From positions 1-23,055 of the forward strand of contig JBGTLW010000368.1 in NCBI GenBank assembly GCA_041743835.1: a stretch of DNA of 23,055 nucleotides, written 5' to 3'. The DNA comes from JBGTLW01 sp041743835 (GTDB lineage Bacteria; Planctomycetota; Phycisphaerae; Phycisphaerales; Phycisphaeraceae). The notes under the pieces are model-generated. The model saw nothing but the letters and a program-made list of their open reading frames with translations, did not search any database and had not been told where the DNA came from. Positions 14,385 to 22,298 of the stretch are shown here, piece by piece. Numbering within the stretch: position 1 is the first letter of the stretch; every line of letters begins with the position of its first letter. The translations under genes were made by a program, and so were the position numbers.

Positions 14385-15215
14385 CTAAAACCGCAAGACC
14401 AGCCCCAGCATCGGGCCGTGCAGGATGACATCCCACTCGAAGCGATCGGCACCACTGCCTTCGGTGTGGTCCCACCCGACCGCCCGGTAGCCGGCATACA
14501 CCGTGGCGGGCAACTTGAACAGGTCAAAGTCGTAACCGAGCACCGCCGTGGCGGACCAGGTCAGGTCGGATTCAACCCCGAAGCCCCCGACATCGCCCCA
14601 AACATCCAGGTGGAACTTCTCAGAAAGCGGTTGCTTGACCCGGGCACCGACGATCGGGTCCACCCAGTCCCGGTCACGCTTCCGTGTGGCGGCCAAAGCC
14701 GGCTCCAGCTTGATTGACCCATCAAAATAGCGCGCGCCGGCATAGACTTCCAAAGACCCCTTGGCACGCTGGTTCGTCTCCCATTCCGTAAGCTGATACA
14801 TCAACCCGAAGTCCACAAAGCCGACTTCCACCGTCACATCCACATCGCCAAAGCCCAAAGGCCCCGACACGTCGTCGATGCCGATATCCGCGTAGGTGCC
14901 GTCGATGAACCCGGTCAGCCGGCCGCTACCGACTTCAAGCCGACCCGAAAACGCAACGATGGAATCCGATTCATCCGCGATGTCGAGCAGGCTGGCATCG
15001 ATCCCGTTGATCTGGACAGGCCCGGCCCCCACATCCCCGCTGATGCCAAACATCCAGACCCACGCGTAAAGGTCAACGTGCCAGGTGTCGCCGACGTTGG
15101 CGATCTCGTCGGTCGCGTTCCCGTTGTCCGCGCGTAAGGGACAAGCCACACCCATGGCCACACAAACCGCCACTGCGAGAACTTGCGTCCCCAACCCACT
15201 ACGCCTGGCTCGCAT
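14385..15215 (-). CDS. Outer-membrane beta-barrel protein, unassigned
   Basis: The 276-residue product starts at ATG 15215; a GTG ten codons earlier is possible but would put extra polar residues before the signal. The signal peptide runs to about residue 29 (ending LRADN). The mature part is a series of amphipathic strands: WHVDLYAWVWMFGISGDVG, FSGRLEVGSGRLTGFIDGTYADIG, LEVYAGARYFDG, FHLDVWGDVGGFG and TAVLGYDFDLF, closing with GPMLGLVLRF, a C-terminal Phe as in BAM-inserted proteins. I see no specific family name, only an 8-12-strand barrel. It is the first gene after the promoter at 15286-15315 and the head of the long minus-strand run, so it may be the entry pore of the system. Confidence 0.75.
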   Translation of the reverse strand: MRARRSGLGTQVLAVAVCVAMGVACPLRADNGNATDEIANVGDTWHVDLYAWVWMFGISGDVGAGPVQINGIDASLLDIADESDSIVAFSGRLEVGSGRLTGFIDGTYADIGIDDVSGPLGFGDVDVTVEVGFVDFGLMYQLTEWETNQRAKGSLEVYAGARYFDGSIKLEPALAATRKRDRDWVDPIVGARVKQPLSEKFHLDVWGDVGGFGVESDLTWSATAVLGYDFDLFKLPATVYAGYRAVGWDHTEGSGADRFEWDVILHGPMLGLVLRF

Positions 15216-15586
15216 GTCGTATCTCGCTGGCTGCTGACAAGCCACTTAATCTCAAAAAACGCCGGCTGGCCTTGCAGTTGGTGTCAGTATATCGATGTAA
15301 TGGCAATAGAGTCAACAATGCCTTCTTGCTGCCTTGTGATACCCCCGGAACGTCACCATCACGGCGCCAATTTATTCCAGCACTCGCCCCTTCGCTACGT
15401 GCGGCTCGAGTCACCTGTGCGTTTGCCACCCCGGACAACCTCGCCAAAGGTGTCGTGTTCGTCATTTGTGGGGAAGCTCAGAGTTACAAATCGAAATGCT
15501 GCGGATTTGATGCGGTTGCCCTGCCCCATTGGGCACCATGGACACTACTACGACGCCGCGAAACGTGTCACGCGGGCGGGTATCTA
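15216..15586. other. Intergenic region with promoter and IS3-type terminus
   Basis: This 371-bp stretch separates the second sulfatase gene (ends at 15587) from the outer-membrane gene (starts at 15215). It holds the promoter at 15286-15315 and, at 15468-15481, TGTGGGGAAGCTCA, a near copy of the IS3 right end at 127-140. I found no transposase remnant beside it and no convincing gene. Confidence 0.5.
15286..15315 (-). promoter_or_regulatory. Sigma-70-like promoter of the envelope sulfatase cluster
   Basis: On the minus strand, TTGACT (15310-15315) and TATACT (15286-15291) are separated by 18 bp. Each hexamer has one mismatch to consensus. The -10 ends 71 bp before the start of the first cluster gene. 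It is the best promoter match I found upstream of the 15215-2510 run. Confidence 0.6.
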
Positions 15587-17014
15587 TCAATCGTAAGGCA
15601 GGCGGTCGCCTAGGGACTCCGGGTCAAGCCGGCCGCCCTCATCGTATCTATGCCCCAACCATAAGCCGCGAAACGCGGTTATGGGCCTCCTCGCCTCCGC
15701 CAGTCGCCTCAGCAGTCGTCGCTGTAGCTCGGCCACCAGTTCGCAGTAGTCCGCGTTATCCACCAGATTTTGTAACTCCCACGGGTCCTCCTGCACGTCA
15801 TACAACTCGTCGGATTCACCGTCCAGATTCGCCACGTAACGATATCGCTGTGTGGCCAAGGCCTTGCGGTACATGTTCTCTGTCAGTGCGTCTTCGCGGA
15901 TCGCGCGCGGTTCGTCGCCGAGTAATGGCAGCATGCTACGCCCCTGCACCGCCTTCGGTATAGGCAATCCCGCCAACTCGCACAGTGTCGGAAATAAGTC
16001 CACCGCCTCCACAACCTGATCGCGCACCGCCCCAGCCACGACGCGCGGTGGGAATCGCACAATCATCGGCACACGGCAGATCGACCTCGCGCTGATGCCG
16101 GACTTCTTTTCATACCTGCCATGCTCGCCCGCATGGTCGCCGTGGTCGGAGGCGTAAACGATAATCGTTCGATCCAACTCGCCTCGCCGTTCCAGTTCAT
16201 CGTACACCAGGCCTATCGCGGCATCGACCTGTGATACGCAGCCTAGATAAGACGATACGCGCTGCCGAAGCTTCGCTTCGTCAAGATCGTTCGGCGGGCG
16301 CAACGCTGGCGAACCACACTCGCTGGTGGCAGGCAGGTGTATATCCTCGGCCGAATACATGGACGCGAAGGGTTCGCTGGGCGTGTAGGGCTGGTGCGGA
16401 CGCGCGAAGCTCACCCACGCCATCCACGGGGCTGGATGTCGGCAGCGATCGCTTGGCTCCGTTTCCTGCCGCAGGTAACGCTTCAGATGCTTCACTAGCA
16501 CCCACTCACAAGAATGCTCCAGCGGCAGATTGCTTGGGCCGCTAGCCGCCGCATTGGGGTGGAAACCCCGGTTGTCGTTCTGCTCATAAAGCCCTGCGCC
16601 CTCCAGGTAGCTTGGGTGCTGGATGAATTCGTCGTACACATACTGGCACGAACGCTCCACCCAGTATCGCGGCGTGTGCAACTTGCCCAGTGCGCCGGTG
16701 CGGTAGCCGTGCTGGTGAAACCAGGAGAACATGCTTGGCATGCGGGTGTCCGGCTCGCGCCCGTACAGCCCGTAGTATCCGTGCGTAGAGGGATACAGCC
16801 CGCTGAGGTAGCTCATGCGACTCGGTGTGCAGATCGGATTCTGTGTGTATGCGTTGGTGAATCGCACCCCCTCTGACGCGAGGCGATCCAGGTGAGGTGT
16901 CTTCACGTCGGGATGCCCTTCGCTGCCCAGGCAACGGGCGTTGTGCTGATCGGAGAACAAAAACAGGACGTTTGCCCTGTTATCAATACCATCCACACGG
17001 GGAACTTCGATCAC
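15587..17014 (-). CDS. Cytoplasmic-type sulfatase (family S1)
   Basis: The 475-residue product starts at GTG 17014, supported by AAGGA 7 bp upstream. There is no signal peptide or membrane segment. The sulfatase core begins at once: NVLFLFSDQHNARCLG (metal-binding Asp22), PICTPSRMSYLSGLYPSTHG with formylglycine Cys62 in C-T-P-S-R, GKLHTPRYW, and VYASDHGDHAGEHG with the Asp-His metal site. The C-terminal half includes ELYDVQEDPWELQNLVDN, seen in choline- and glycan-sulfatases. Substrates of this group include sulfated sugars and choline sulfate. Divergence from an alpha-L-fucosidase gene suggests a sulfated fucose-containing glycan or oligosaccharide. Being leaderless, it would need formylglycine made in the cytoplasm, unless it is exported in an unknown way. 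Confidence 0.92.
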   Translation of the reverse strand: MIEVPRVDGIDNRANVLFLFSDQHNARCLGSEGHPDVKTPHLDRLASEGVRFTNAYTQNPICTPSRMSYLSGLYPSTHGYYGLYGREPDTRMPSMFSWFHQHGYRTGALGKLHTPRYWVERSCQYVYDEFIQHPSYLEGAGLYEQNDNRGFHPNAAASGPSNLPLEHSCEWVLVKHLKRYLRQETEPSDRCRHPAPWMAWVSFARPHQPYTPSEPFASMYSAEDIHLPATSECGSPALRPPNDLDEAKLRQRVSSYLGCVSQVDAAIGLVYDELERRGELDRTIIVYASDHGDHAGEHGRYEKKSGISARSICRVPMIVRFPPRVVAGAVRDQVVEAVDLFPTLCELAGLPIPKAVQGRSMLPLLGDEPRAIREDALTENMYRKALATQRYRYVANLDGESDELYDVQEDPWELQNLVDNADYCELVAELQRRLLRRLAEARRPITAFRGLWLGHRYDEGGRLDPESLGDRLPYD

Positions 17015-17405
17015 CTGTTGGTCCTTGTTTACGAGGGAGGGGTTGGGCCCGTCCAGCCGCCACCAGTACCCGATGCTTCATCTGCTCTATGCGTTGACCA
17101 ATGCGAACAAGCAAACGTGCCACACGAAGAAACACCATGACCGTTGGCTACGCCCAAGCCCACAAGCCCGTGCTATGCGTAGCGTGGGACAGAGCGGTTC
17201 CAGAGTACAGAACAAGCGCAAAGCCCGCAATGCACGGCGATGATGGACGGCAAGGGCCGTTGGATGGTCGCACTCCTTGCGAGGTTTATAGTATTATTTC
17301 AATGAACTGAACGCTTGGCCCCCCAGCCCGCTGTAGTCGAACCATGACCCACGCCACCCACCATAAGCGCGACCGCAGGCCGTCCAAGATGTTGGAAGCA
17401 CCTCT
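17015..17405. promoter_or_regulatory. Divergent regulatory region, sulfatase / fucosidase
   Basis: This 391-bp region should contain the promoters of both divergent genes. The only AT-rich island (17286-17300, TTATAGTATTATTTC) is a possible -10 area for either direction, but no complete promoter pair is convincing. GGAAG, 7 bp before the fucosidase ATG, is its ribosome-binding site. I see no conserved gene here. Confidence 0.4.
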
Positions 17406-18497
17406 ATGATTTCTTCGATCACGATACCCAACTATCTACAGCCGTACCTCGCCGATACCGCCAACAATCCTCGCGCCGCGATGGCTACGTGGTTCAAGGA
17501 CGCCCGCTATGGCCTGTTCATTCACTACGGCCTCTACTCATTACTCAACCGCCACGAGTGGGTGCAACTCAGGGAGCGCATTTCCGTGGCCGAGTACGCG
17601 AAGCTGATCGATGACTTTACAGCGGAGAAGTTTGACGCCAAGGCGATCGCTCGGCTCGCCAAAGACGCTGGGATGAACTACGTCAACCTCACGACCCGAC
17701 ACCACGAATCATTCTGTCTATGGGACACCAAGACCACGGATTTCAACTCGGTCAAGGCACCGGGCTGCGGCCGGGACCTGGTGGCCGAGCTCGCCGACGC
17801 GTGCCGGGACGCGGGGCTTGGCCTGTGCCTTTACCTGTCTCACGGCCGCGACTGGCGTCACCCCCACGCACCCAACAACGATCGTTTCGGCGGCAGCGCT
17901 AGACCCGAGTTCGACCCGCCGGAACCGAGCTACGCATACGGTGACAGCCACAACCTGTCGCACTATCTCGATTACATGACCGAGCAGACCCGTGAGTTGC
18001 TGACGAACTACGGCCCCATCACCGCCATCTGGCTTGACGGCATCGCCGTGCCCCTCCATCCCAAGGATGCGTCGGGCCAGCTCATCGACGGCTACGAACC
18101 GCTACGCGACGGTGATCCGTTTGAATGCCAGAAGCTCTACGACCTCGTGCATGAACTCCAGCCGTGGACGCTCGTCTCCTATAAGCAGGGCTACCTCGGG
18201 ACCGAGGACTTTTTCGCGCCCGAGCACAGCGCCCACGCCCGTGTCGATCAGGCGGGAAGGCCGATGGAGATTTGTTCGACCATGACGCCCGGGTCGTGGG
18301 GTTGTCATGCTGAGCTTGACCAGCAGCACCTCGACGAAGCAGGTGTGTGGTCGAAACTCGAAAGCGCCGCGTCGCGCCATTGCAACCTACTGATCAACAC
18401 CGGCCCACTGCCCGACGGATCGTTACATGCCGGCCAAGCGGACGTGCTTCGCCGCGTGGGAGAGCGGATCGACCGTGATGGACTGCCGGCATGGTGA
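17406..18497 (+). CDS. GH29 alpha-L-fucosidase, leaderless
   Basis: The 363-residue product starts at ATG 17406, behind TTGGAAG. It has no signal peptide. The catalytic (beta/alpha)8 barrel of GH29 is clear: WFKDARYGLFIHYGLYSLL (29-47), NYVNLTTRHHESFCLWDTKT (91-110) with the fucose-binding His pair, and AIWLDG (207-212), where Asp211 fits the nucleophile of the family's W-[FL]-D-G motif. The acid/base is less fixed in GH29 and I do not assign it. It is short because it lacks the C-terminal beta-sandwich of larger members. It releases alpha-L-fucose from oligosaccharides, probably inside the cell. An IS3-family remnant begins immediately after the stop. The ending (VGERIDRDGLPAW) looks natural for compact members, but a small truncation cannot be excluded. 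Confidence 0.92.
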   Translation: MISSITIPNYLQPYLADTANNPRAAMATWFKDARYGLFIHYGLYSLLNRHEWVQLRERISVAEYAKLIDDFTAEKFDAKAIARLAKDAGMNYVNLTTRHHESFCLWDTKTTDFNSVKAPGCGRDLVAELADACRDAGLGLCLYLSHGRDWRHPHAPNNDRFGGSARPEFDPPEPSYAYGDSHNLSHYLDYMTEQTRELLTNYGPITAIWLDGIAVPLHPKDASGQLIDGYEPLRDGDPFECQKLYDLVHELQPWTLVSYKQGYLGTEDFFAPEHSAHARVDQAGRPMEICSTMTPGSWGCHAELDQQHLDEAGVWSKLESAASRHCNLLINTGPLPDGSLHAGQADVLRRVGERIDRDGLPAW

Positions 18498-18915
18498 CCG
18501 GGCGCTGAACGTGATCGACGACTTTAATCGTGAAGGCTTGGCGATTGAGGTGGACCACTCGCTTCCCCGCGAGCGCGTGGTGCGTGTGCTGGACCAGATT
18601 GCGGAGGAGCGTGGCTAACCCCGGAAGTTGCGGTCGGACAATGGGCCGGAGTTCGTGGCTCGGGCGTTGGCATCTTGGGCCGAGACACACAAGGTCGAGC
18701 TGGCCCCGATCGAACCGGGCAAGCATGTTCCGGGGGCGACGCAGGACGTGCATGTGGAGCGTTACAACCACGACCGGCCGCACCTGTCGCTGGACCGGAT
18801 GCCCCCCGCGGCGTATCGCGCGCGGTACGAATCACGCGCCCGTGTGGCCGAGCCCTCCATTCGGGGCTGCGCTCCTCCTTCCGTGCTCGGCCACAAGGAT
18901 CAAAGACATGCATGA
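18496..18915 (+). pseudogene. Decayed IS3-family transposase OrfB (integrase domain)
   Basis: The frame reads ALNVIDDFNREGLAIEVD, then RVVRVLDQIAEERG, an in-frame TAA (18616-18618), then RKLRSDNGPEFVARALASWA, KVELAPIEPGK and YNHDRPHLSLDRMPPAAYRARYE, ending at TGA 18913. These are the IDDF (first Asp), SDNGPEF (second Asp) and YN-RPH-SL pieces of an IS407/IS3-type DDE integrase. The segment that should carry the catalytic Glu between PGK and YNHDRPH has been shortened to about 13 residues, so the triad is broken. The start is missing too. With a nonsense codon and an internal deletion it cannot be active. Confidence 0.88.
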
Positions 18916-18964
18916 ATCATCAAACCCTCTACTTCTGAATGTGCGGAAGACTGGGGGGATTACA
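18496..18964 (+). mobile_element. IS3-family insertion sequence remnant
   Basis: The transposase relic is followed by about 50 bp ending in CTGGGGGGATTACA (18951-18964). Read inward this is TGTAATCCCCCCAG, a plausible IS terminal repeat. The left part of the element is absent, and the homology starts next to the fucosidase stop. The terminus differs from the one at 127-140, so the two elements are not copies of each other. Confidence 0.6.
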
Positions 18965-19006
18965 CGCAAGCCCGACGAGGCCTTTGGCGAACACCTGATA
19001 GTTTGC

Positions 19007-20614
19007 TCAGTTGCCGGGGGGTGGCGTTGATGGTGAACTGCCATCGGTGTTTGCGATCAAAACGACTTTGACCTTCTGAAAGCGGTGTGATTCGACGATA
19101 CGCTCGGTTTCGATCTCCATGTAGGGCGGAAGATCGTTGTCGCCTACACGGGCGATGATCCAGACACGCGGATGCTGCTTGATCCAATTGGATGCATCCT
19201 CAAAGGCGATCTCGGTGGAATTAGCGTTACGGACGTAATATCTGTTGTTCTGCGATGCGGCACCTTCCGCTTGAAGTAAAAAAATCACTTCTTGGTCCAG
19301 CTTGGACGGGCGATAGTACCCGACGGGTTCCACGATGTATTGCGGCCACACCGCGACCTTATCGCCGGGTTCAAAGGAGTTACCCACCAACGCAACTACT
19401 TCATCCCAGGGCTCGCCTTTGTCGAAACTGGTGTAGTACTGGTGCAATCCAAAAACCTGAATCACGAGGATCAAGGCCAGGGCGGAAGCGTGCCACCATG
19501 TCTTGCGAGAAGCCATCACGCCGAACGCGACGACGATCACGAAGGTCGGAAGCGGCCAGAGCACGATGCGGGTCATGAGGATCGGACGCGAGAAACTGAT
19601 GAGCGTCACCAAAAGCGGGAGGCCGATCACCACCCCCCCAAGGACGACCAGCAGACGCGGATGCTTTCGGAGCGCAATGAAGCCGATCGCTGCAACCAGG
19701 AGATAGGGCAGATCGATCAGCAGTTTGATCGGCGGCGCAAAATTGATCCCGGCGCCAAACTGGCCATAGGCGCGGCGCAGTTCGGAGATCACATACTCCG
19801 CCGAAGGTTTGGGGATGTGCCAGTCGCGTAGCGTCTCGACTGAATGCTGGATGACATTCGATGCCCAGAACAACCATGCGGCGATGATGAAAGCATGAGC
19901 GACTAATGCCGCGATCACGAGACCCGCCCGGTGCTCGCGGCGGGGCAGCCAGACCACGGCCATCGCCAGTCCGCAGAGCGCGGGCAGCAGTATTGCCGTG
20001 TTGTGGGTGTACAGCGCCAGGATGCAGCAGACGACATAACCCGCCCACAGGCCAATCGATCGGGCACTGAATCTGCTGGCGAGGGCGGGTTGGGTAACCA
20101 GGATGCAGGTCGCCCATGCGGCGAGCGTGGCCAGCATCGCGAGCACGATGTAGGCCCGCGCCTCTTGGCTATACCAGATGTGGATTCCCGAGGTTGCCAG
20201 AAGCAATGCGGCGATAAGCCCGACCCGGTTCCCGCCCAGTGTGCGCCCGAAGCCGAAGACGATGCCGACCGTGAGCACGCCGATGATCACCGGCAGCGAC
20301 CGGATCGCAATCTCGCTATCGCCGAACGCCAGCAGCCACACCCTCGCCATCATGTAGTACAAAGGCGGGTTGGGCTCCCGCATCGCCTCCGGCGTGAAGA
20401 ACTCAGAGAACGGCCGATCGGCAAATCGCAGCGTCGCCGTCTCATCCACCCACAGCGGGATAGTGCCCAGTTGAAACACCCTAAGCAACGCCGCCACCGC
20501 CAGAATCCCCAGCAGCAAAGCGAGGGCGTAACGATCCACCCATGACCTGGTCATGGTCGGGAGTTGCGGCTCAGTGGTGACGGGGGCGACGGGGTTTATG
20601 TCTAGGCTATCCAT
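19007..20614 (-). CDS. Polytopic glycosyltransferase, GT39/ArnT-like
   Basis: The 535-residue product starts at ATG 20614, with GGGAGAG about 9 bp upstream. About 10-12 hydrophobic helices run from residue 29 to 410, followed by a 120-residue soluble tail. The first loop has LWVDETATLRFA with Asp57-Glu58, the catalytic DE of PMT/ArnT-type GT-C enzymes. ANPPLYY-like (PNPPLYYMMARVW) and GIHIWYSQEARAY motifs are also typical. Such enzymes take a sugar from a polyprenyl-phosphate donor and attach it to protein, lipid A or another glycan on the outer face of the inner membrane. The upstream GT2-GtrA gene (107 bp away, same strand) could make and flip that donor, so the two form a plausible pathway. 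Confidence 0.88.
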   Translation of the reverse strand: MDSLDINPVAPVTTEPQLPTMTRSWVDRYALALLLGILAVAALLRVFQLGTIPLWVDETATLRFADRPFSEFFTPEAMREPNPPLYYMMARVWLLAFGDSEIAIRSLPVIIGVLTVGIVFGFGRTLGGNRVGLIAALLLATSGIHIWYSQEARAYIVLAMLATLAAWATCILVTQPALASRFSARSIGLWAGYVVCCILALYTHNTAILLPALCGLAMAVVWLPRREHRAGLVIAALVAHAFIIAAWLFWASNVIQHSVETLRDWHIPKPSAEYVISELRRAYGQFGAGINFAPPIKLLIDLPYLLVAAIGFIALRKHPRLLVVLGGVVIGLPLLVTLISFSRPILMTRIVLWPLPTFVIVVAFGVMASRKTWWHASALALILVIQVFGLHQYYTSFDKGEPWDEVVALVGNSFEPGDKVAVWPQYIVEPVGYYRPSKLDQEVIFLLQAEGAASQNNRYYVRNANSTEIAFEDASNWIKQHPRVWIIARVGDNDLPPYMEIETERIVESHRFQKVKVVLIANTDGSSPSTPPPGN

Positions 20615-20721
20615 GAAGATGGCTCTCCCATCCTAAAGGCTGCGTTCTTGACTGGGTCGTGCGAGCGCGGCTGCGGTGTGCTTCAACGCCACACGGCTTT
20701 CAAATGCTCCGGAAGCTGCAG

Positions 20722-21891
20722 CTAGATGCGGTCGCTGGTGTTCCATACAAACAGGCTGCTGATGAGGTAGTTCCACGCAACGCCGACCAGAATACCCGCC
20801 ATGGCGTGGAGGTAGATGGTGAACTCGCCGTGGTGGTCGTGGAGGTAGGAGGCGACGCCGATGTTGGCGATCACCCCGATGCCACAGACCGCGCTGAACT
20901 TCGCCAAGCCAATCAAGTAGCTCAAGCCACGTCGCCTCTTGTCTGCGTAAGTGATCACGTTGTTGAGCGTATAGTTCATGACGATGGCCACGACCGTGCC
21001 GACGGTTTGTCCCACGATAAACTCAAACCCCAGCAGGGTGGTCACCAGCGTCAGGCACAGCATGTGTACCACGACACCGAGCGCGCCGACGGCACAGAAC
21101 GACAGCAGCCTTGCTGAGATCGGCAGGCGTCGGCAGATGGTCTTATCAACAAAGAACAGCAGGAAGTCGTAGAGCACACGCGCATCGAGTTTCGACTCGC
21201 CATGCACACGCTTACGGAAAACGAATGGCACTTCGACGACGCGCGGCCGCGGCTGGGCCGACACCATCAGGTCCAGCACGATCTTGAAGCCCATCGCAGA
21301 CAGGTTAGGCAAGGCCCGCTCGAAGCACTCGCGCTTTATGGCGAAGAAGCCGGTGAGCGGGTCGGTCAGTTCGAGCCCGAACACGCGGTTGGCCAGACGG
21401 ATGCCGTTCTCACTGACCTTGACCCGTGACTCAGACGACAGGCCATCGGCACCGTGTTCGAGTAAGAACCGCGAAGCGGTCACCATCTCCGCCTCGGTCT
21501 GCGTCAGCTTGTCAAAGAAGTTGCGGATAATCGATTCGTCGTGCTGTAGATCGCCATCCATGACCACGATGATGTCGCAAGACGCAGCGAGGATCCCTTC
21601 CACAACCGCCGACGACAACCCCCGGCGGTTGTGCCGCGAGATCAGCCGGACCGCAGGGTTGATACGTGCAACCTCACGCACTTCGGCGGCCGTGCCGTCC
21701 GGGGAATTGTCATCGACAAAGAGCACTTCCCACTTCGCCCAGTCGATCACCCGTTGCAAACCCTCCACCAGCGGACGGATATTCGCCCGCTCATTGAAGG
21801 TCGGGACCACAATAGAAATCGCGGTGGCTTCACCGTTGGGTCTCAGTTGCTGAGTTGCGACGCCCGGACTGTCGAGAATTGGTGAAATCAT
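20722..21891 (-). CDS. GT2 polyprenyl-phosphate glycosyltransferase fused to GtrA
   Basis: The product is 389 residues. Residues 25-245 are a family 2 glycosyltransferase of the dolichol-phosphate-mannose-synthase group: SIVVPTFNERANI (26-38), FVDDNSPDGT (58-67), VVMDGDLQHDE (109-119) with the DxD-type metal site, and DPLTGFFAIKRECF. Residues 258-385 hold four helices of a GtrA domain (LLSFCAVGALGVVVHMLCL, VGTVVAIVMNYTLNNVITY), ending in YLISSLFVW. The GT2 part would load a sugar onto undecaprenyl phosphate, and GtrA members are proposed to flip the product. The fusion is a common bacterial arrangement. The next gene is a GT-C enzyme that would use such a donor. The promoter at 21928-21956 lies just upstream. 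Confidence 0.92.
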   Translation of the reverse strand: MISPILDSPGVATQQLRPNGEATAISIVVPTFNERANIRPLVEGLQRVIDWAKWEVLFVDDNSPDGTAAEVREVARINPAVRLISRHNRRGLSSAVVEGILAASCDIIVVMDGDLQHDESIIRNFFDKLTQTEAEMVTASRFLLEHGADGLSSESRVKVSENGIRLANRVFGLELTDPLTGFFAIKRECFERALPNLSAMGFKIVLDLMVSAQPRPRVVEVPFVFRKRVHGESKLDARVLYDFLLFFVDKTICRRLPISARLLSFCAVGALGVVVHMLCLTLVTTLLGFEFIVGQTVGTVVAIVMNYTLNNVITYADKRRRGLSYLIGLAKFSAVCGIGVIANIGVASYLHDHHGEFTIYLHAMAGILVGVAWNYLISSLFVWNTSDRI

Positions 21892-21927
21892 AAAGGGGGC
21901 TTATTTGCCACGCAGACTGATGGCGGA

Positions 21928-21956
21928 AGTATACAACCGATTTTAAGCGGTGCCAT
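21928..21956 (-). promoter_or_regulatory. Putative promoter of the glycosyltransferase pair
   Basis: On the minus strand, ATGGCA (21951-21956) and TATACT (21928-21933) are 17 bp apart, with the -10 located 37 bp before the GT2-GtrA start. The -10 has one mismatch and the -35 has two. Confidence 0.5.
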
Positions 21957-22138
21957 TCCTTTTTTTGCGATATTTTTCTCGCGCGCTAGCAAGCAGTTGG
22001 GCTGAAATGGAAGGATGGGGGTTCTGGAGGTATGGGAAACACGGGGTGGGCAATAGACGCACGCCACTGGCTCACTTTAATTGTCGTGAAACCTGAGAAC
22101 GCGTGCGAGATGGCCTTGGTGCCATAATAAAGCGTAGC

Positions 22139-22181
22139 GCAGGCCATGAATGACGCGAGATGGGTGTCACGCATGGCCTGC
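22139..22181. repeat. 10-bp inverted repeat with inner stem
   Basis: GCAGGCCATG (22139-22148) is the exact reverse complement of CATGGCCTGC (22172-22181). Inside the 23-nt spacer, TGAC and GTCA can pair further, giving an extended hairpin of about 14 bp. There is no T-run beside it, so it is not an ordinary terminator. It could be a small RNA element, a protein site or part of a dispersed repeat. Confidence 0.5.
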
Positions 22182-22298
22182 CTCGCGGCGCTCGTTGACC
22201 ATGGCAGCCCTTCGCATACAGGTGTCTGTGACACTGACAATGCGCTCACAATGCACTGACATTGCTGATACAGCCATTGCTCACCAGCATGGGCTGGC

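Larger units (their letters stand above)
21892..22298. other. Intergenic region with structured inverted repeat
   Basis: This 407-bp stretch has the glycosyltransferase promoter at its left end and an inverted repeat at 22139-22181. The minus strand stays open for about 100 codons after the cytochrome gene, but in a different frame, with no start or family resemblance. I regard it as non-coding. Confidence 0.45.

Noticed and set aside
17343..17408. 21-codon ORF before the fucosidase
   Set aside because: It overlaps the fucosidase ATG and could be a leader peptide, but has no ribosome-binding site and no regulatory codon pattern.
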